The notes beneath the pieces were generated by a model. It worked only from the letters and a program-made list of their open reading frames with translations. It searched no databases and had not been told where the DNA came from. From JAGNZR01 sp051656905 (GTDB lineage: Bacteria > Fusobacteriota > Fusobacteriia > Fusobacteriales > Fusobacteriaceae): a stretch of DNA of 64,000 bases. The translations under genes were made by a program, and so were the position numbers. The stretch covers positions 1-64,000 of the forward strand of contig JBOFJQ010000034.1 of assembly GCA_051656905.1 (NCBI GenBank). The letters run 5' to 3'. This document shows, piece by piece, positions 25,438-34,787 of the stretch; position 1 is the stretch's first letter; every line of letters starts with the position of its first letter.

Positions 25438-26361
25438 TTAAATTTTTATAATAGTTATAAACTTTTTTAAGTTATTTATAGTATTTAAATCAACTTTTCC
25501 TGTGGTATCTTCCATTGCATTTGATGTTCCACAAGCAAGGGAATATTTTAAAGCTTCATCAATGCTAAATTTATTTTTTACTGAATAAATAAAGCCTGCA
25601 ACAGTTGAATCTCCTGATCCAACACAGTTCTTTATTTCAACTTGAGGAATAGTAACTTTATAAAAGTTATTGTTATGAAGAAATAGGGCACCATCTTTTC
25701 CTAAAGTTATTAAAATATTTTCAATATTTAAATTAGAAAGCTCATTTTTAAAGTTTAAAATATCAGTCCAAGAATTTAATTTTTCCCCTAAAAGATATTC
25801 TATTTCATCAAAATTTGGTTTTATAAAAAAAGGTTTTCCTTTAATTCCCTCTATAAAATTTTCCCCACTAGAATCAAAAAAAACTTTTTTTTGTTTGCTA
25901 TTAGCAATTTCGATTAATTCTCTATAATGTTTTCCATTAAGCCCCCTTGGTAAGCTTCCAGAAATAGAGATATACTCTGATTTTAGAAGAAGTTTTTCGT
26001 AAAATTCTAAAAAATTAGTCCACTCTTGAGAAGTTATAGTAGGACCGGGCTCTAAAATTTCAGTAGAGTTTTTACTATCTAAAATAGCAATACAATTTCT
26101 GGTTTCATCTTTTATTTTAAAGAAATCATGAAAAATATTAAGTTTACTTAACTCTTTTTCAATGAATAGACCATTTGAACCACCTAGAAATCCACTTGCT
26201 AAGATAGGGGTATTTAATATTTTTAAGACCTTAGACACATTAAGTCCTTTTCCACCAGGGGTTTTTTCAAAACAGTTAACTCTGTTAACAGTAAGTAGAG
26301 AAAAATTCTCGATGGTATACCGTATATCTACAGCAGTATTAAGTGTGATAGTTAATATCAT
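25438..26361 (-). CDS. PfkB-family 1-phosphofructokinase/tagatose-6-phosphate kinase
   Basis: 307-residue sugar-phosphate kinase. MILTITLNTAVDIRYTI, KTPGGKGLNVSKVLKIL, ISGSLPRG and the C-terminal CVGSGDSTVAGF (catalytic Asp in GSGDS) are signatures of the FruK/LacC subgroup. With AgaS upstream in the pathway, phosphorylation of tagatose-6-phosphate to the 1,6-bisphosphate is the likely reaction. The start at 26361 follows AAGGAG; the longer frame from 26400 begins inside the operator. First gene of the minus-strand operon. Confidence 0.88.
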   Translation of the reverse strand: MILTITLNTAVDIRYTIENFSLLTVNRVNCFEKTPGGKGLNVSKVLKILNTPILASGFLGGSNGLFIEKELSKLNIFHDFFKIKDETRNCIAILDSKNSTEILEPGPTITSQEWTNFLEFYEKLLLKSEYISISGSLPRGLNGKHYRELIEIANSKQKKVFFDSSGENFIEGIKGKPFFIKPNFDEIEYLLGEKLNSWTDILNFKNELSNLNIENILITLGKDGALFLHNNNFYKVTIPQVEIKNCVGSGDSTVAGFIYSVKNKFSIDEALKYSLACGTSNAMEDTTGKVDLNTINNLKKFITIIKI

Positions 26362-26382
26362 AAATATTCTCCTTGGTATAAA

Positions 26383-26398
26383 GTAATGTTGTCCGTAC
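26383..26398 (-). promoter_or_regulatory. Operator of the amino-sugar regulon, copy 2
   Basis: On the minus strand GTACGGACAACATTAC, whose first 11 bases are identical to copy 1. It overlaps the predicted +1 of the pfkB-agaS operon. The plus strand here also shows the inverted repeat GTTGT/ACAAC at 26388-26401. Confidence 0.75.
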
Positions 26399-26405
26399 AA
26401 CTTGA

Positions 26406-26433
26406 ATTATACAATTTTTTTTGGAAAAGTCAA
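26406..26433 (-). promoter_or_regulatory. Promoter of the pfkB-kinase-agaS-aldolase operon
   Basis: Minus strand TTGACT (26433-26428), 16-nt spacer, TATAAT (26411-26406). Confidence 0.75.
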
Positions 26434-26511
26434 GCTTAAAAAAGTGCTCAAAACAAAATAAATGATTTAAAATAGAGCTTTATGATTTAAAAATATAGTT
26501 TAAGTAAAACG

Positions 26512-26540
26512 TTGACAAACAAAAAAATGTAAGCTATAAT
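26512..26540 (+). promoter_or_regulatory. Consensus promoter of the nine-gene ABC/GH35 operon
   Basis: TTGACA (26512-26517), 17-nt spacer, TATAAT (26535-26540): a perfect sigma-70 promoter, consistent with strong expression held down by a repressor. Confidence 0.85.
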
Positions 26541-26551
26541 CGTTTAAATTG

Positions 26552-26567
26552 GTACGAACAACATAAC
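26552..26567 (+). promoter_or_regulatory. Operator of the amino-sugar regulon, copy 3
   Basis: GTACGAACAACATAAC, one change from the shared 11-mer of copies 1 and 2. It starts 12 nt after the -10, the same offset as copy 1. Confidence 0.7.
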
Positions 26568-26590
26568 GATAATAAGGTGAGAGGTGACTT

Positions 26591-27766
26591 ATGAAGGTAA
26601 AAATAGGTTTTATTGGTGCTGGTGGTTGGAGAGCAAAGTTAGGAGATTATGCAAGGAATATTGAGAATGTAGAAATAATAGGGGCGATGGATCCTTGTAG
26701 AAAAACATTAGAAGAATTCAATGATTATTATGGAGGTATAAAATTTCTAACAGAAGATTACCATGAGCTTTTAAAAAGAGATGATATAAATACAGTATTT
26801 ATAATTTCACCTGATTATTGCCATTATGAGCAGACGATAGCAGCACTTAGAGCAGGGAAGCATGTATTTTTAGAGAAACCTATGGGGATAACAGTAGAAG
26901 AATGTGATGAGATATTAAAAGTAGCGATGGAGACTGGAAAGAAATTATTTCTAGGACATAATATGAGATACTTTGATTCTATTTTAAAGATGAAGGAATT
27001 AATAGAACGAGGAGATATAGGGGAAGTACAGTCGATTTGGTGCAGACATTTTGTCTCATATGGTGGAGATGCTTATTATAAAGATTGGCATTCAGAAAGA
27101 GAGAAAATCACAGGGTTATTACTTCAAAAAGGTGCTCATGATATAGATGTAATACATTGGCTAGCTGGAGGATATACTGAGAAGGTAGTAGGAATGGGTA
27201 AATTATCAGTATATAACAGATGCGAAAAAAATAGACAAGCAGAAGGTGAAATAAGAAAAGTATCTTTCAATAAAGAGTTTTGGCCACCTTTAAATCAAGA
27301 AGGACTATCTAAAAAAATAGATGTGGAAGATCATTCTATGATTATGATGCAATTAGATAATGGGGTTCAGGCTTCATATTTACAATCACATTATACACCA
27401 GATTCTGTGAGAAATTACACGATTATAGGGACTAAAGGTAGAATAGAAAATATAGGGGATCATGGAAAATGTGAAATACATCTCTTCAATACAAGAACAG
27501 ATTCTTATGGAGAACCAGATGCAGTATATAAATTAAGAGAAAAGGTAGGGACTCACGGGGGATCAGACCCAGAAATTATCAAAAGTTTTATAAATTTTGT
27601 AAAATATGGAGCACCAGTTAATACTTCTCCTGTAGCAGCGAGAAATGCAGTTGCAGTAGGATACTATGGAACATTATCTTTAAGAAATGATATTTGTGTG
27701 AGAGAGATTCCTAAATTGTCTCAAGAAATTATAGAGTATTTTGAAAATAATCAGACAAAAATTTAA
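26591..27766 (+). CDS. Gfo/Idh/MocA-family NAD-dependent protein
   Basis: 391-residue two-domain protein. KIGFIGAGGWRAKLGDYA is the N-terminal Rossmann dinucleotide site, HVFLEKPMGITVEEC (about 92-106) is the family EKP motif, and the C-terminal domain holds KGAHDIDVIHWLAGG and GTHGGSDPEIIKSF. Members oxidise or epimerise sugars, and a few (such as GH109) are glycosidases with a transient NAD-redox mechanism. It has no signal peptide and leads the operon for two sugar importers and GH35, so it probably acts on an imported glycan or its product. The exact reaction cannot be told. Confidence 0.82.
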   Translation: MKVKIGFIGAGGWRAKLGDYARNIENVEIIGAMDPCRKTLEEFNDYYGGIKFLTEDYHELLKRDDINTVFIISPDYCHYEQTIAALRAGKHVFLEKPMGITVEECDEILKVAMETGKKLFLGHNMRYFDSILKMKELIERGDIGEVQSIWCRHFVSYGGDAYYKDWHSEREKITGLLLQKGAHDIDVIHWLAGGYTEKVVGMGKLSVYNRCEKNRQAEGEIRKVSFNKEFWPPLNQEGLSKKIDVEDHSMIMMQLDNGVQASYLQSHYTPDSVRNYTIIGTKGRIENIGDHGKCEIHLFNTRTDSYGEPDAVYKLREKVGTHGGSDPEIIKSFINFVKYGAPVNTSPVAARNAVAVGYYGTLSLRNDICVREIPKLSQEIIEYFENNQTKI

Positions 27767-27784
27767 AACTAAAAGGGTGGTATT

Positions 27785-29038
27785 ATGAAAAAAATAATAA
27801 AGTATATCTTATTTTTAATTTTAACAGTAGTACTAATAAGTTGTGGGAAAGAAGAAAAAACTAGTTCAGGTAAAGCTGAAGTCTCTTTAGGGATATGGGA
27901 TGTATCTCAAGAAAAGTTTTTGAAAGAGGTATTAGAAGATTTTAAAAAACAAAACCCAAATATAGATGTAAAAATTCAATTAACGCCATTCAAAGAATAT
28001 TGGACTAAGTTAGAAGCTTCAGCTTCAGAAAAAGTAGCCCCAGATGTTGTATGGATGAACTTATTAAATATAAAAAAATATTCAAATTTTGAAATTTTAG
28101 AAGATTTAACTTCTTATATAAAAAAAGATAATTTCAAGCTAGATGGCTATAATGAGACATTAACAAAGGCTTACACGATAAATGATAAAGTTTATGGAAT
28201 CCCTAAAGATATTGACTCAACAGCAGTATTTTATAATAAAGAGATTTTTGATAAAGCGGGATTACCATACCCAACAAATGACTGGAAATGGGAAGACATG
28301 GTAAAAATTGCTAAAATAATCAAGGAGAAAGTTCCAGGAGTATATCCTTTAAATATCCCTTTAGATGACCAAGAAGGATATTATAACCTTATTTTACAAT
28401 CAGGAGGATCAATTTTAGATGCTGAAGGAAAATCAGGGTATTATCAGAGTGAAAATTTAGAAGCGATAAAACTATATAAAAAGTTAATAGATGAAGGACT
28501 TTTACCAGATGCAAAAACATTAGCATCAATGAAGGGAATGAATATGTTCCAATCAGGAAAAGTAGCAATAATTTATGGAGGAGCATGGTATGTAAAGCCT
28601 GTTTCGGAAAATGAAATTGTAAAAGGAAAATTTGGGGTTGTAGAGATGCCAGAAATATCACAAAAAGCTACAGTATCTCATGGTGTAGCATATTCAATGA
28701 CAAAAGAATCAAAAAATAAAGAAGCAGCGTGGAAATTAATCAAATTTTTAACATCAGAAGAAGTGTCAGAAAAAGTTGCTAAAAATGGAGATGTAATTCC
28801 AGCTTTAGAATCAGCTCAGCACTTATGGAATGAATACTATACTGCTTTTGATGCAAGTCCATTTGTTAAAGCTTTAAAAAATTCACAACCTTTACCAGGA
28901 ACATATAATTCTAGTAAATGGATTTCTTTACAAACAGAAGAAATAATAAAAATATTAGAAAATGAAGTAAAACCAGAAAAAGGAATGAAGATAATAGAGG
29001 CGAAAATGAATGAAGCTATTGCTTCTGAAAAAAGATAA
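27785..29038 (+). CDS. ABC sugar transporter, substrate-binding lipoprotein 1
   Basis: 417-residue extracytoplasmic binding protein of the MalE-like family 1. Lipoprotein signal with VVLISCGKE (Cys20). Then VSLGIWDVSQEKFLKEVLEDFKKQNP, APDVVWMN, DIDSTAVFYNKEIFDKAGLPYP and MFQSGKVAIIYGGAWYV, all typical of carbohydrate-binding subunits. It heads the first importer set (binding protein plus two permeases). Its substrate is presumably a galactose-containing host oligosaccharide, given the GH35 gene that follows. Confidence 0.92.
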   Translation: MKKIIKYILFLILTVVLISCGKEEKTSSGKAEVSLGIWDVSQEKFLKEVLEDFKKQNPNIDVKIQLTPFKEYWTKLEASASEKVAPDVVWMNLLNIKKYSNFEILEDLTSYIKKDNFKLDGYNETLTKAYTINDKVYGIPKDIDSTAVFYNKEIFDKAGLPYPTNDWKWEDMVKIAKIIKEKVPGVYPLNIPLDDQEGYYNLILQSGGSILDAEGKSGYYQSENLEAIKLYKKLIDEGLLPDAKTLASMKGMNMFQSGKVAIIYGGAWYVKPVSENEIVKGKFGVVEMPEISQKATVSHGVAYSMTKESKNKEAAWKLIKFLTSEEVSEKVAKNGDVIPALESAQHLWNEYYTAFDASPFVKALKNSQPLPGTYNSSKWISLQTEEIIKILENEVKPEKGMKIIEAKMNEAIASEKR

Positions 29039-29064
29039 AAAATAGAATAAATAAAGGGGAAAAT

Positions 29065-29940
29065 ATGAATATAAAAACAAAAAACATGCTTTGTGGGTAT
29101 GCTTTTATAGCCCCGTTGATGATAGGATTAGGTATTTTTTACTTGTATCCTTTTCTTGAAAATTTTTATAATAGTTTTACAGACTATTCAGCTTTTGGAA
29201 AAACTTCATTTGTAGGTTTGGCTAATTATAGAAGATTGCTTGATGATCAGTTTTTTTGGAAATCTATAATAAATACATTTAAATATCTTTTACATGTTCC
29301 TATTGCAGTAATTTTATCACTAATAATGGCTATTCTATTAAATAATAAGATAAAAGGAGCAACGTTCTATAGAACAGTACTTTTTTTACCTATGATAACT
29401 ATTCCAACAGCTACTGCTATGATTTGGCAATGGATATTTGACAAGGATTTTGGTTTAATAAATGGAATTTTAATAGAAAATGGAGTTGCTCCAGTAAAGT
29501 GGCTAGAAGATCCTAAGATAGCTTTCTGGGTTATTATTGTTATATTGGTGTGGAATAGTTTGGGATATAATATGATAATTTTACTTGCAGGGTTGCAAAA
29601 TATTCCAATAGAATTATATGAAGCAGCAGAAGTTGATGGTGTAGGAAAATTGGGGAAGCTTTTCAAAATAACATTGCCTTTATTGTCTCCAACTTTATTT
29701 TTCGTGTCAATAACTTCTTTTATAACTGGATTTCAAATATTCGATATAATATTTATGCTTTTTCCTAATAACTCTGGAATTGAAAAAGAGATGAGTAGCA
29801 TAATAGTATCATTCTACAAATATGCTTTTGTATTTAATGAGAGAGGTTATGCTTCAGCAATAACGATAATAGTATTTTTAATTATTATAATTTTTACTAT
29901 ATTTCAACTTAAATTACAAAAAAAATTAACAGATTATTAG
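29065..29940 (+). CDS. ABC sugar transporter permease 1a (MalF-like)
   Basis: 291-residue inner-membrane subunit with six predicted helices. The EAA loop ELYEAAEVDGVGKLGKLFKITLPLLSP (about residues 192-218) contacts the ATPase. N-terminal YAFIAPLMIGLGIFYLYPFLENFYNSFTDY is standard for the family. It pairs with the next gene (8-nt gap). Confidence 0.92.
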   Translation: MNIKTKNMLCGYAFIAPLMIGLGIFYLYPFLENFYNSFTDYSAFGKTSFVGLANYRRLLDDQFFWKSIINTFKYLLHVPIAVILSLIMAILLNNKIKGATFYRTVLFLPMITIPTATAMIWQWIFDKDFGLINGILIENGVAPVKWLEDPKIAFWVIIVILVWNSLGYNMIILLAGLQNIPIELYEAAEVDGVGKLGKLFKITLPLLSPTLFFVSITSFITGFQIFDIIFMLFPNNSGIEKEMSSIIVSFYKYAFVFNERGYASAITIIVFLIIIIFTIFQLKLQKKLTDY

Positions 29941-29948
29941 GAGGAGTC

Positions 29949-30773
29949 ATGGAATTGAAAAAATCAGAAAAAATATTAATTCATTTAGGATTATGGATTT
30001 TTATAATTTTAACAGTAGCTCCTTTTATATGGATGGTTTTAACATCGATAAAAACTTTAGGTGAAAGTTTGCTTGTTCCACCTCAAATTTTTCCAAAAGT
30101 TCCGCAATGGAAGAATTATTACGAGGTATTGATATTGCTCCCTTTTAAAGAGTTTTATTTGAATACAACTATTGCAACGATATTCATTGTTATAGGGCAA
30201 ATGTTTTTTTGTTCGCTTGCAGCTTATGGTTTTGGAAGGTTTAACTTTCCTTTTAAGAATATTATTTTTTTAATAGTATTATCCATTTTAATGATTCCTA
30301 CACAACTATATCTTATACCTCAATATAAAATTATTAGTAAAATGGGATTATTGAATACAATACCAGCCCTTATAATACCAGGTTTATTTAGTGCTTACGG
30401 AACTTTTTTACTGAAGCAATTTATTGAGAAATTACCAAGGGAATTAGAAGAAGCTGCAATAATTGATGGAGCTAATCAATGGCAAGTTTTTACAAAAGTA
30501 ATCTTTCCCCTTATAACTCCAGCACTAACAGCCCATGGAATTTTAACAGCTTTATGGAGCTGGAAAGCACTTCTTTGGCCATTAATTGTAAATTCAACAA
30601 TAGAAAAAATGACCATATCAGCAGGTTTATCTCAGTTAACAACTAGAGCAGTAACTCAGTATCCACTAGTTATGGCTGGTGTTGTGTGGTCCTTAATACC
30701 TATGGTTATACTCTTTATAATTTTCCAAAAGAAATTTATAAGTGGAATAGCAACAGCAGGATTAAAGGGATAA
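29949..30773 (+). CDS. ABC sugar transporter permease 1b (MalG-like)
   Basis: 274-residue inner-membrane subunit. LPRELEEAAIIDGANQWQVFTKVIFPLITPAL is the EAA loop, and the C-terminus ends FISGIATAGLKG as in MalG-type permeases. Start follows AGGAGG. It completes the first importer with the binding protein and permease 1a; the ATPase comes from the end of the operon. Confidence 0.92.
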   Translation: MELKKSEKILIHLGLWIFIILTVAPFIWMVLTSIKTLGESLLVPPQIFPKVPQWKNYYEVLILLPFKEFYLNTTIATIFIVIGQMFFCSLAAYGFGRFNFPFKNIIFLIVLSILMIPTQLYLIPQYKIISKMGLLNTIPALIIPGLFSAYGTFLLKQFIEKLPRELEEAAIIDGANQWQVFTKVIFPLITPALTAHGILTALWSWKALLWPLIVNSTIEKMTISAGLSQLTTRAVTQYPLVMAGVVWSLIPMVILFIIFQKKFISGIATAGLKG

Positions 30774-30814
30774 AATAATAATAAAAAAAATTTAACATAA
30801 TCAGAGAGGCGAAT

Positions 30815-32596
30815 ATGAAAAATAAATTAGATATTTCAAATATACCTATAAAAATAGATGGAGAGGAGACTCTAATATTAAGTGGTGCAATGCATTATTT
30901 TAGAGTTTTACCTGAACAATGGGAAGATAGATTGAAAAAAATTAAAGAGGCAGGTTTTAACTGTGTTGAGACTTATATAGCTTGGAATGTTCATGAACCA
31001 GAAGAGCAAAAATATGTTTTTTCAGGAATTGCAGATATTGAAAAATTTATAGAATTAGCAAAAAAAATAGGACTATATGTGATAATACGACCATCCCCTT
31101 ATATTTGTGCAGAGTGGGAATTTGGTGGATTACCTTATTGGATATTGAAATATGATTTAAATCTAAGATGTATGGATAAAAAATTTATTAGTTTTATTGA
31201 TAGATATTATGATGTTCTAATCCCTAAATTAATGCCATATCTAATAACAAATGGTGGACCAGTAATAGCCATGCAAGTTGAAAATGAATATGGAAGCTAT
31301 GGTAATGATTTAGAGTATATAAATTATTTAGAGAATAGCTTAAAGAAGAGGGGCGTTGATGTACTTTTATTAACATCAGATGGACCAACAACTTTAATGT
31401 TAAATGGGGGAACAAATAATAGTTTATGGAAAACTATAAATTTTGGAAGCAATACTCAAGAAGCCTTTGAAAAATTAGACGAATATCAGAGAGATAAAGC
31501 CAAAATGGTTATGGAATTTTGGATTGGTTGGTTTGATCACTGGGGTGAAAATCATCATACTAGAGATTCAGATTCAATGTTAGAAGAGTTTAAATATATG
31601 TTAGAAAAAGAAATTTCAGTAAATTTTTATATGTTTCATGGTGGAACAAATTTTGGATTTTATAATGGAGCGAATCATGACTGGGAAAAATACATGCCTA
31701 CAGTAACAAGTTATGATTATGATTCTTTGTTAACGGAAGATGGGGACAAGGGAGAGAAATATTATAAAGTCAAAGAGATGGTAGAAGATTTTGTTAAAAA
31801 TAATAGAATAAAAATCAAATATTTAAATGATAATAAATATGAAACTCCAAATTCAGAAAAAAAAATATATGAGGAAGTTAAATTTAATAAAGGTATTACT
31901 CTTTTCGATAATTTAGAGTTATTTGGGAAAAAAATTCATGATAAAAATTGTAAAACAATGGAAGAATTGGGACAAGATTATGGATTTATCCTTTATGAAA
32001 CAACTGTAAAGGGTGAAAATCTTCAGGGGAATTTAACAATTAAAGAAGTTAGAGACAGAGGAATGGTATATATAAATGATGATTATCAAGGTGTGGTAGA
32101 CAGAAATTTACGACAAAAACTACAAGTTATGTTTAAAAACAGAGAAAATAATCTAAAAGTTTTTATAGAAAATCAAGGTAGAGTAAATTACGGACCATAT
32201 TTAAAAGACAAAAAAGGAATTACTGAAGGAGTTTTAATTGATAATCAATTTCAATATAATTGGGATATGTGGTCAATACCTCTAAAAAATATTGAAAAAA
32301 TTCATATGAAAGATATAGGAGAATTGCAAATAAAAGAAAACAATCCAACGTTATTAAGTGGGGAATTTATAGTTGATGAATTAGGGGATACTTTTATAGA
32401 TACTACAGGATGGGGGAAAGGTGTTATTTTTATAAATGGATTTAATATAGGAAGGTACTGGAATATTGGACCGCAACTAACACTATATGTTCCGAAGGAA
32501 ATTTTAAAAGAAGGGAAAAATGAAATAATAATTTTTGAACTAGAAAAAATCAATGAAAAAATGTCGTTTTCAAAGAAACACTTATATCTAAGCTAA
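30815..32596 (+). CDS. GH35 beta-galactosidase (BgaC-like)
   Basis: 593-residue cytoplasmic beta-galactosidase; no signal peptide. LSGAMHYFRVLPEQWEDRLKKIKEAGFNCVETYIAWN opens the barrel, the VENEYGSYG motif (residues 155-163) holds the acid/base Glu and MEFWIGWFDHWGE the nucleophile Glu234. C-terminal jelly-roll domains end with FNIGRYWNIGPQLTLYVP. Length and motifs match Streptococcus BgaC, specific for beta-1,3-linked galactose on N-acetylhexosamine and also encoded beside a mannose-family PTS and agaS. Here it sits between two ABC importers, suggesting intracellular cleavage of an imported disaccharide such as galacto-N-biose. Linkage specificity is inferred. Confidence 0.9.
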   Translation: MKNKLDISNIPIKIDGEETLILSGAMHYFRVLPEQWEDRLKKIKEAGFNCVETYIAWNVHEPEEQKYVFSGIADIEKFIELAKKIGLYVIIRPSPYICAEWEFGGLPYWILKYDLNLRCMDKKFISFIDRYYDVLIPKLMPYLITNGGPVIAMQVENEYGSYGNDLEYINYLENSLKKRGVDVLLLTSDGPTTLMLNGGTNNSLWKTINFGSNTQEAFEKLDEYQRDKAKMVMEFWIGWFDHWGENHHTRDSDSMLEEFKYMLEKEISVNFYMFHGGTNFGFYNGANHDWEKYMPTVTSYDYDSLLTEDGDKGEKYYKVKEMVEDFVKNNRIKIKYLNDNKYETPNSEKKIYEEVKFNKGITLFDNLELFGKKIHDKNCKTMEELGQDYGFILYETTVKGENLQGNLTIKEVRDRGMVYINDDYQGVVDRNLRQKLQVMFKNRENNLKVFIENQGRVNYGPYLKDKKGITEGVLIDNQFQYNWDMWSIPLKNIEKIHMKDIGELQIKENNPTLLSGEFIVDELGDTFIDTTGWGKGVIFINGFNIGRYWNIGPQLTLYVPKEILKEGKNEIIIFELEKINEKMSFSKKHLYLS

Positions 32597-32614
32597 CAAT
32601 TTAGAGGAGAAAAT

Positions 32615-33877
32615 ATGAAAAATATGATGAAATTTTTTACTTGTTTATTAATAGGGATTTTTTTTATTAGTTGTGGGAAAGAAGAAAAAGCTTCTACAAA
32701 AAATAACGCACTAAGCTTAGTACTTTTTGGAGAGTATTACAAAGATGAAAATAATGTGAAAAAACTGGTAGAGGCATATAAAAAAGAATTTCCAGATAAG
32801 GATTTAAAGGTAGAGGTTTTGCCTGCTACAGAATATGATAATACAATGAAAATTAGAAATTCAGCAAATAAGCTACCTGACTTATTTGTTACAAGAGTAA
32901 TAACAATAAATGATTTTAAAAATGTTTTAAAACCGTTAACAGATTCAAAGGCAGCAAAATTAAATAGATTTGCCAAAGAATATGCTATTGAAGGAAATAT
33001 ATATGGGGTTCCTTTTTATGGATTTAATGAGTTTGTATATTACAGAAAAAGTGTTTTTAATGAATTAGGATTAAAAGTTCCTACAACATGGGGGGAATTT
33101 ATTGAGATTCAAGAAAAAATAAAGCAAAGTGGAAAATATATTCCAATGGCATTAGGTGGAAAAGATTCGTGGTCAACTTACCCTTATAATGAATTTATGC
33201 CTTTCTTAGAAAAAGATGGTAAAGATATTTGGACAAAAATGGGAAATGATGATTCACCTTTCTCAGAAGGAAAACCTTTTTATGAAGCATATAAAAAGAT
33301 AGATCAATATTATAAAGGCAAATATTCTGGAGATCCTCTAGGGTATGGATTTACTCAAGCAAGAGATATGCTGATTTCTAAAAAAGCAGCAATGTTAACA
33401 GCAGGACAATGGTTCTATTCAGATTATTTAAAAGAATTTGGTAATAATGGTGAGGAAGATTTAGGAGTATTTATTCTTCCAACTAGAAATAATAAAAATG
33501 AAACTTTAAAATATTTAGTTACTGCAGAGTTATTTTTAGGAATATCTAAAGATAGTAAAAATAGCGAAGAAGCACAAAAGTTTTTAGATTGGCTATTTGG
33601 CAGTGAATATTATAAAAAAACTATAGAAGAAATGAATGTATTATCAGCAGTAAGTGATATTAAAGGTGAAAGTATATTTTCAAAAGCAATTTCTGAAATT
33701 GATAATCCTGAAATAATTTTACAAAAAGGTGGAGATTCAAATTTCAAAAAAATAGCAAACTTTATATCTTTCGATGTAAAAAGAATGGGACAAGAGATGA
33801 TGCAAGGAGTAAACTTTAACGAATATATGGAAGAGTATAATAAAAAATGGAAAGAAGCTAAAGAGAGTCAGAAATAG
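32615..33877 (+). CDS. ABC sugar transporter, substrate-binding lipoprotein 2
   Basis: 420-residue carbohydrate-binding lipoprotein with signal FFISCGKE (Cys20); the SCGKEEK start of the mature part is identical to binding protein 1, but the rest differs strongly. LSLVLFGEYYKDENNVKKLVEAYKKEFPDKDLKVEV, LPDLFVTR, YYRKSVFNELGLKVPTTW and AAMLTAGQWFYSDYL are family features. It begins the second importer set, directly after GH35. The divergence from protein 1 suggests a different ligand. Confidence 0.91.
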   Translation: MKNMMKFFTCLLIGIFFISCGKEEKASTKNNALSLVLFGEYYKDENNVKKLVEAYKKEFPDKDLKVEVLPATEYDNTMKIRNSANKLPDLFVTRVITINDFKNVLKPLTDSKAAKLNRFAKEYAIEGNIYGVPFYGFNEFVYYRKSVFNELGLKVPTTWGEFIEIQEKIKQSGKYIPMALGGKDSWSTYPYNEFMPFLEKDGKDIWTKMGNDDSPFSEGKPFYEAYKKIDQYYKGKYSGDPLGYGFTQARDMLISKKAAMLTAGQWFYSDYLKEFGNNGEEDLGVFILPTRNNKNETLKYLVTAELFLGISKDSKNSEEAQKFLDWLFGSEYYKKTIEEMNVLSAVSDIKGESIFSKAISEIDNPEIILQKGGDSNFKKIANFISFDVKRMGQEMMQGVNFNEYMEEYNKKWKEAKESQK

Positions 33878-33886
33878 GGGGTAAAA

Positions 33887-34780
33887 ATGAAAGATGCATT
33901 GCAAAAAAAAATCTTACTTTTTTCTTTCTTAGCAATACCAACAATATTGTTGCTTCTTTTTACTGTATATCCTTTTTTAAAATTAATAATAGGAAGTTTT
34001 CAAAATTGGAATGGAATAGATTCAGCAACTTATGCAGGGTTTAGTAATTATAAGCAACTTTTTACAAGAAAAGATATTTTAAAAGCTTTTTCAAATAATG
34101 GAATATACTTTATTCTGCATCTTATATTTATTCCTTTAGAAGTATATATAGCGGTATTATTAGATAAATACATAGAAAAAAAAGAATTTTTTAAATCAAT
34201 TGTATTTATGCCTTATATAATAAATGGTGTTGCAATAGCTTATATGTTCTCTTTTTTGTTCAGTTCTGAAGAGGGGACTTTAAATATGATATTACAATTA
34301 TTTAACATAGATAAAGTACAATGGTTAAGCAATCCTAAAATTGTAAATTATTCTTTGGCAATAGTTTCTCTATGGCGTTTTACAGGGGTTCATGTTATTT
34401 TATTTTTAGCAGGATTCCAATCAATCTCAAAAGATATGCTTGAAGCAGCAGAGGTTGATGGTGCTAATATATTTGTACAGTTTTATAAGATAATAATTCC
34501 TAATATGAAGGCGATAATATCAATAGTGCTATTTTTAAATGTAAGGGGAGCACTAATGGTATTCGATATACCTTTTGTTATGACAAGTGGTGGGCCAGGG
34601 AATACCAGTAGTACATTTGCACTAAATATAGTTAAAACGGCTTTTGAATTTAATAATTTTGGATTAGCCTGTGCTATGGCAATAATTATGATTATATTGA
34701 TTCTTTTAATTTCACTTTTACAGAATATAATATTTGATAAAGAAAAAAGAAAATCAATTTTAGAAAAAATAAGGCTGTGA
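33887..34780 (+). CDS. ABC sugar transporter permease 2a (MalF-like)
   Basis: 297-residue membrane subunit with six predicted helices and the EAA loop DMLEAAEVDGANIFVQFYKIIIPNMKA. FSFLAIPTILLLLFTVYPFLKLIIGSFQNWNG at the N-terminus is standard. Partner of the next gene. Confidence 0.91.
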   Translation: MKDALQKKILLFSFLAIPTILLLLFTVYPFLKLIIGSFQNWNGIDSATYAGFSNYKQLFTRKDILKAFSNNGIYFILHLIFIPLEVYIAVLLDKYIEKKEFFKSIVFMPYIINGVAIAYMFSFLFSSEEGTLNMILQLFNIDKVQWLSNPKIVNYSLAIVSLWRFTGVHVILFLAGFQSISKDMLEAAEVDGANIFVQFYKIIIPNMKAIISIVLFLNVRGALMVFDIPFVMTSGGPGNTSSTFALNIVKTAFEFNNFGLACAMAIIMIILILLISLLQNIIFDKEKRKSILEKIRL

Positions 34781-34787
34781 TAGAATA

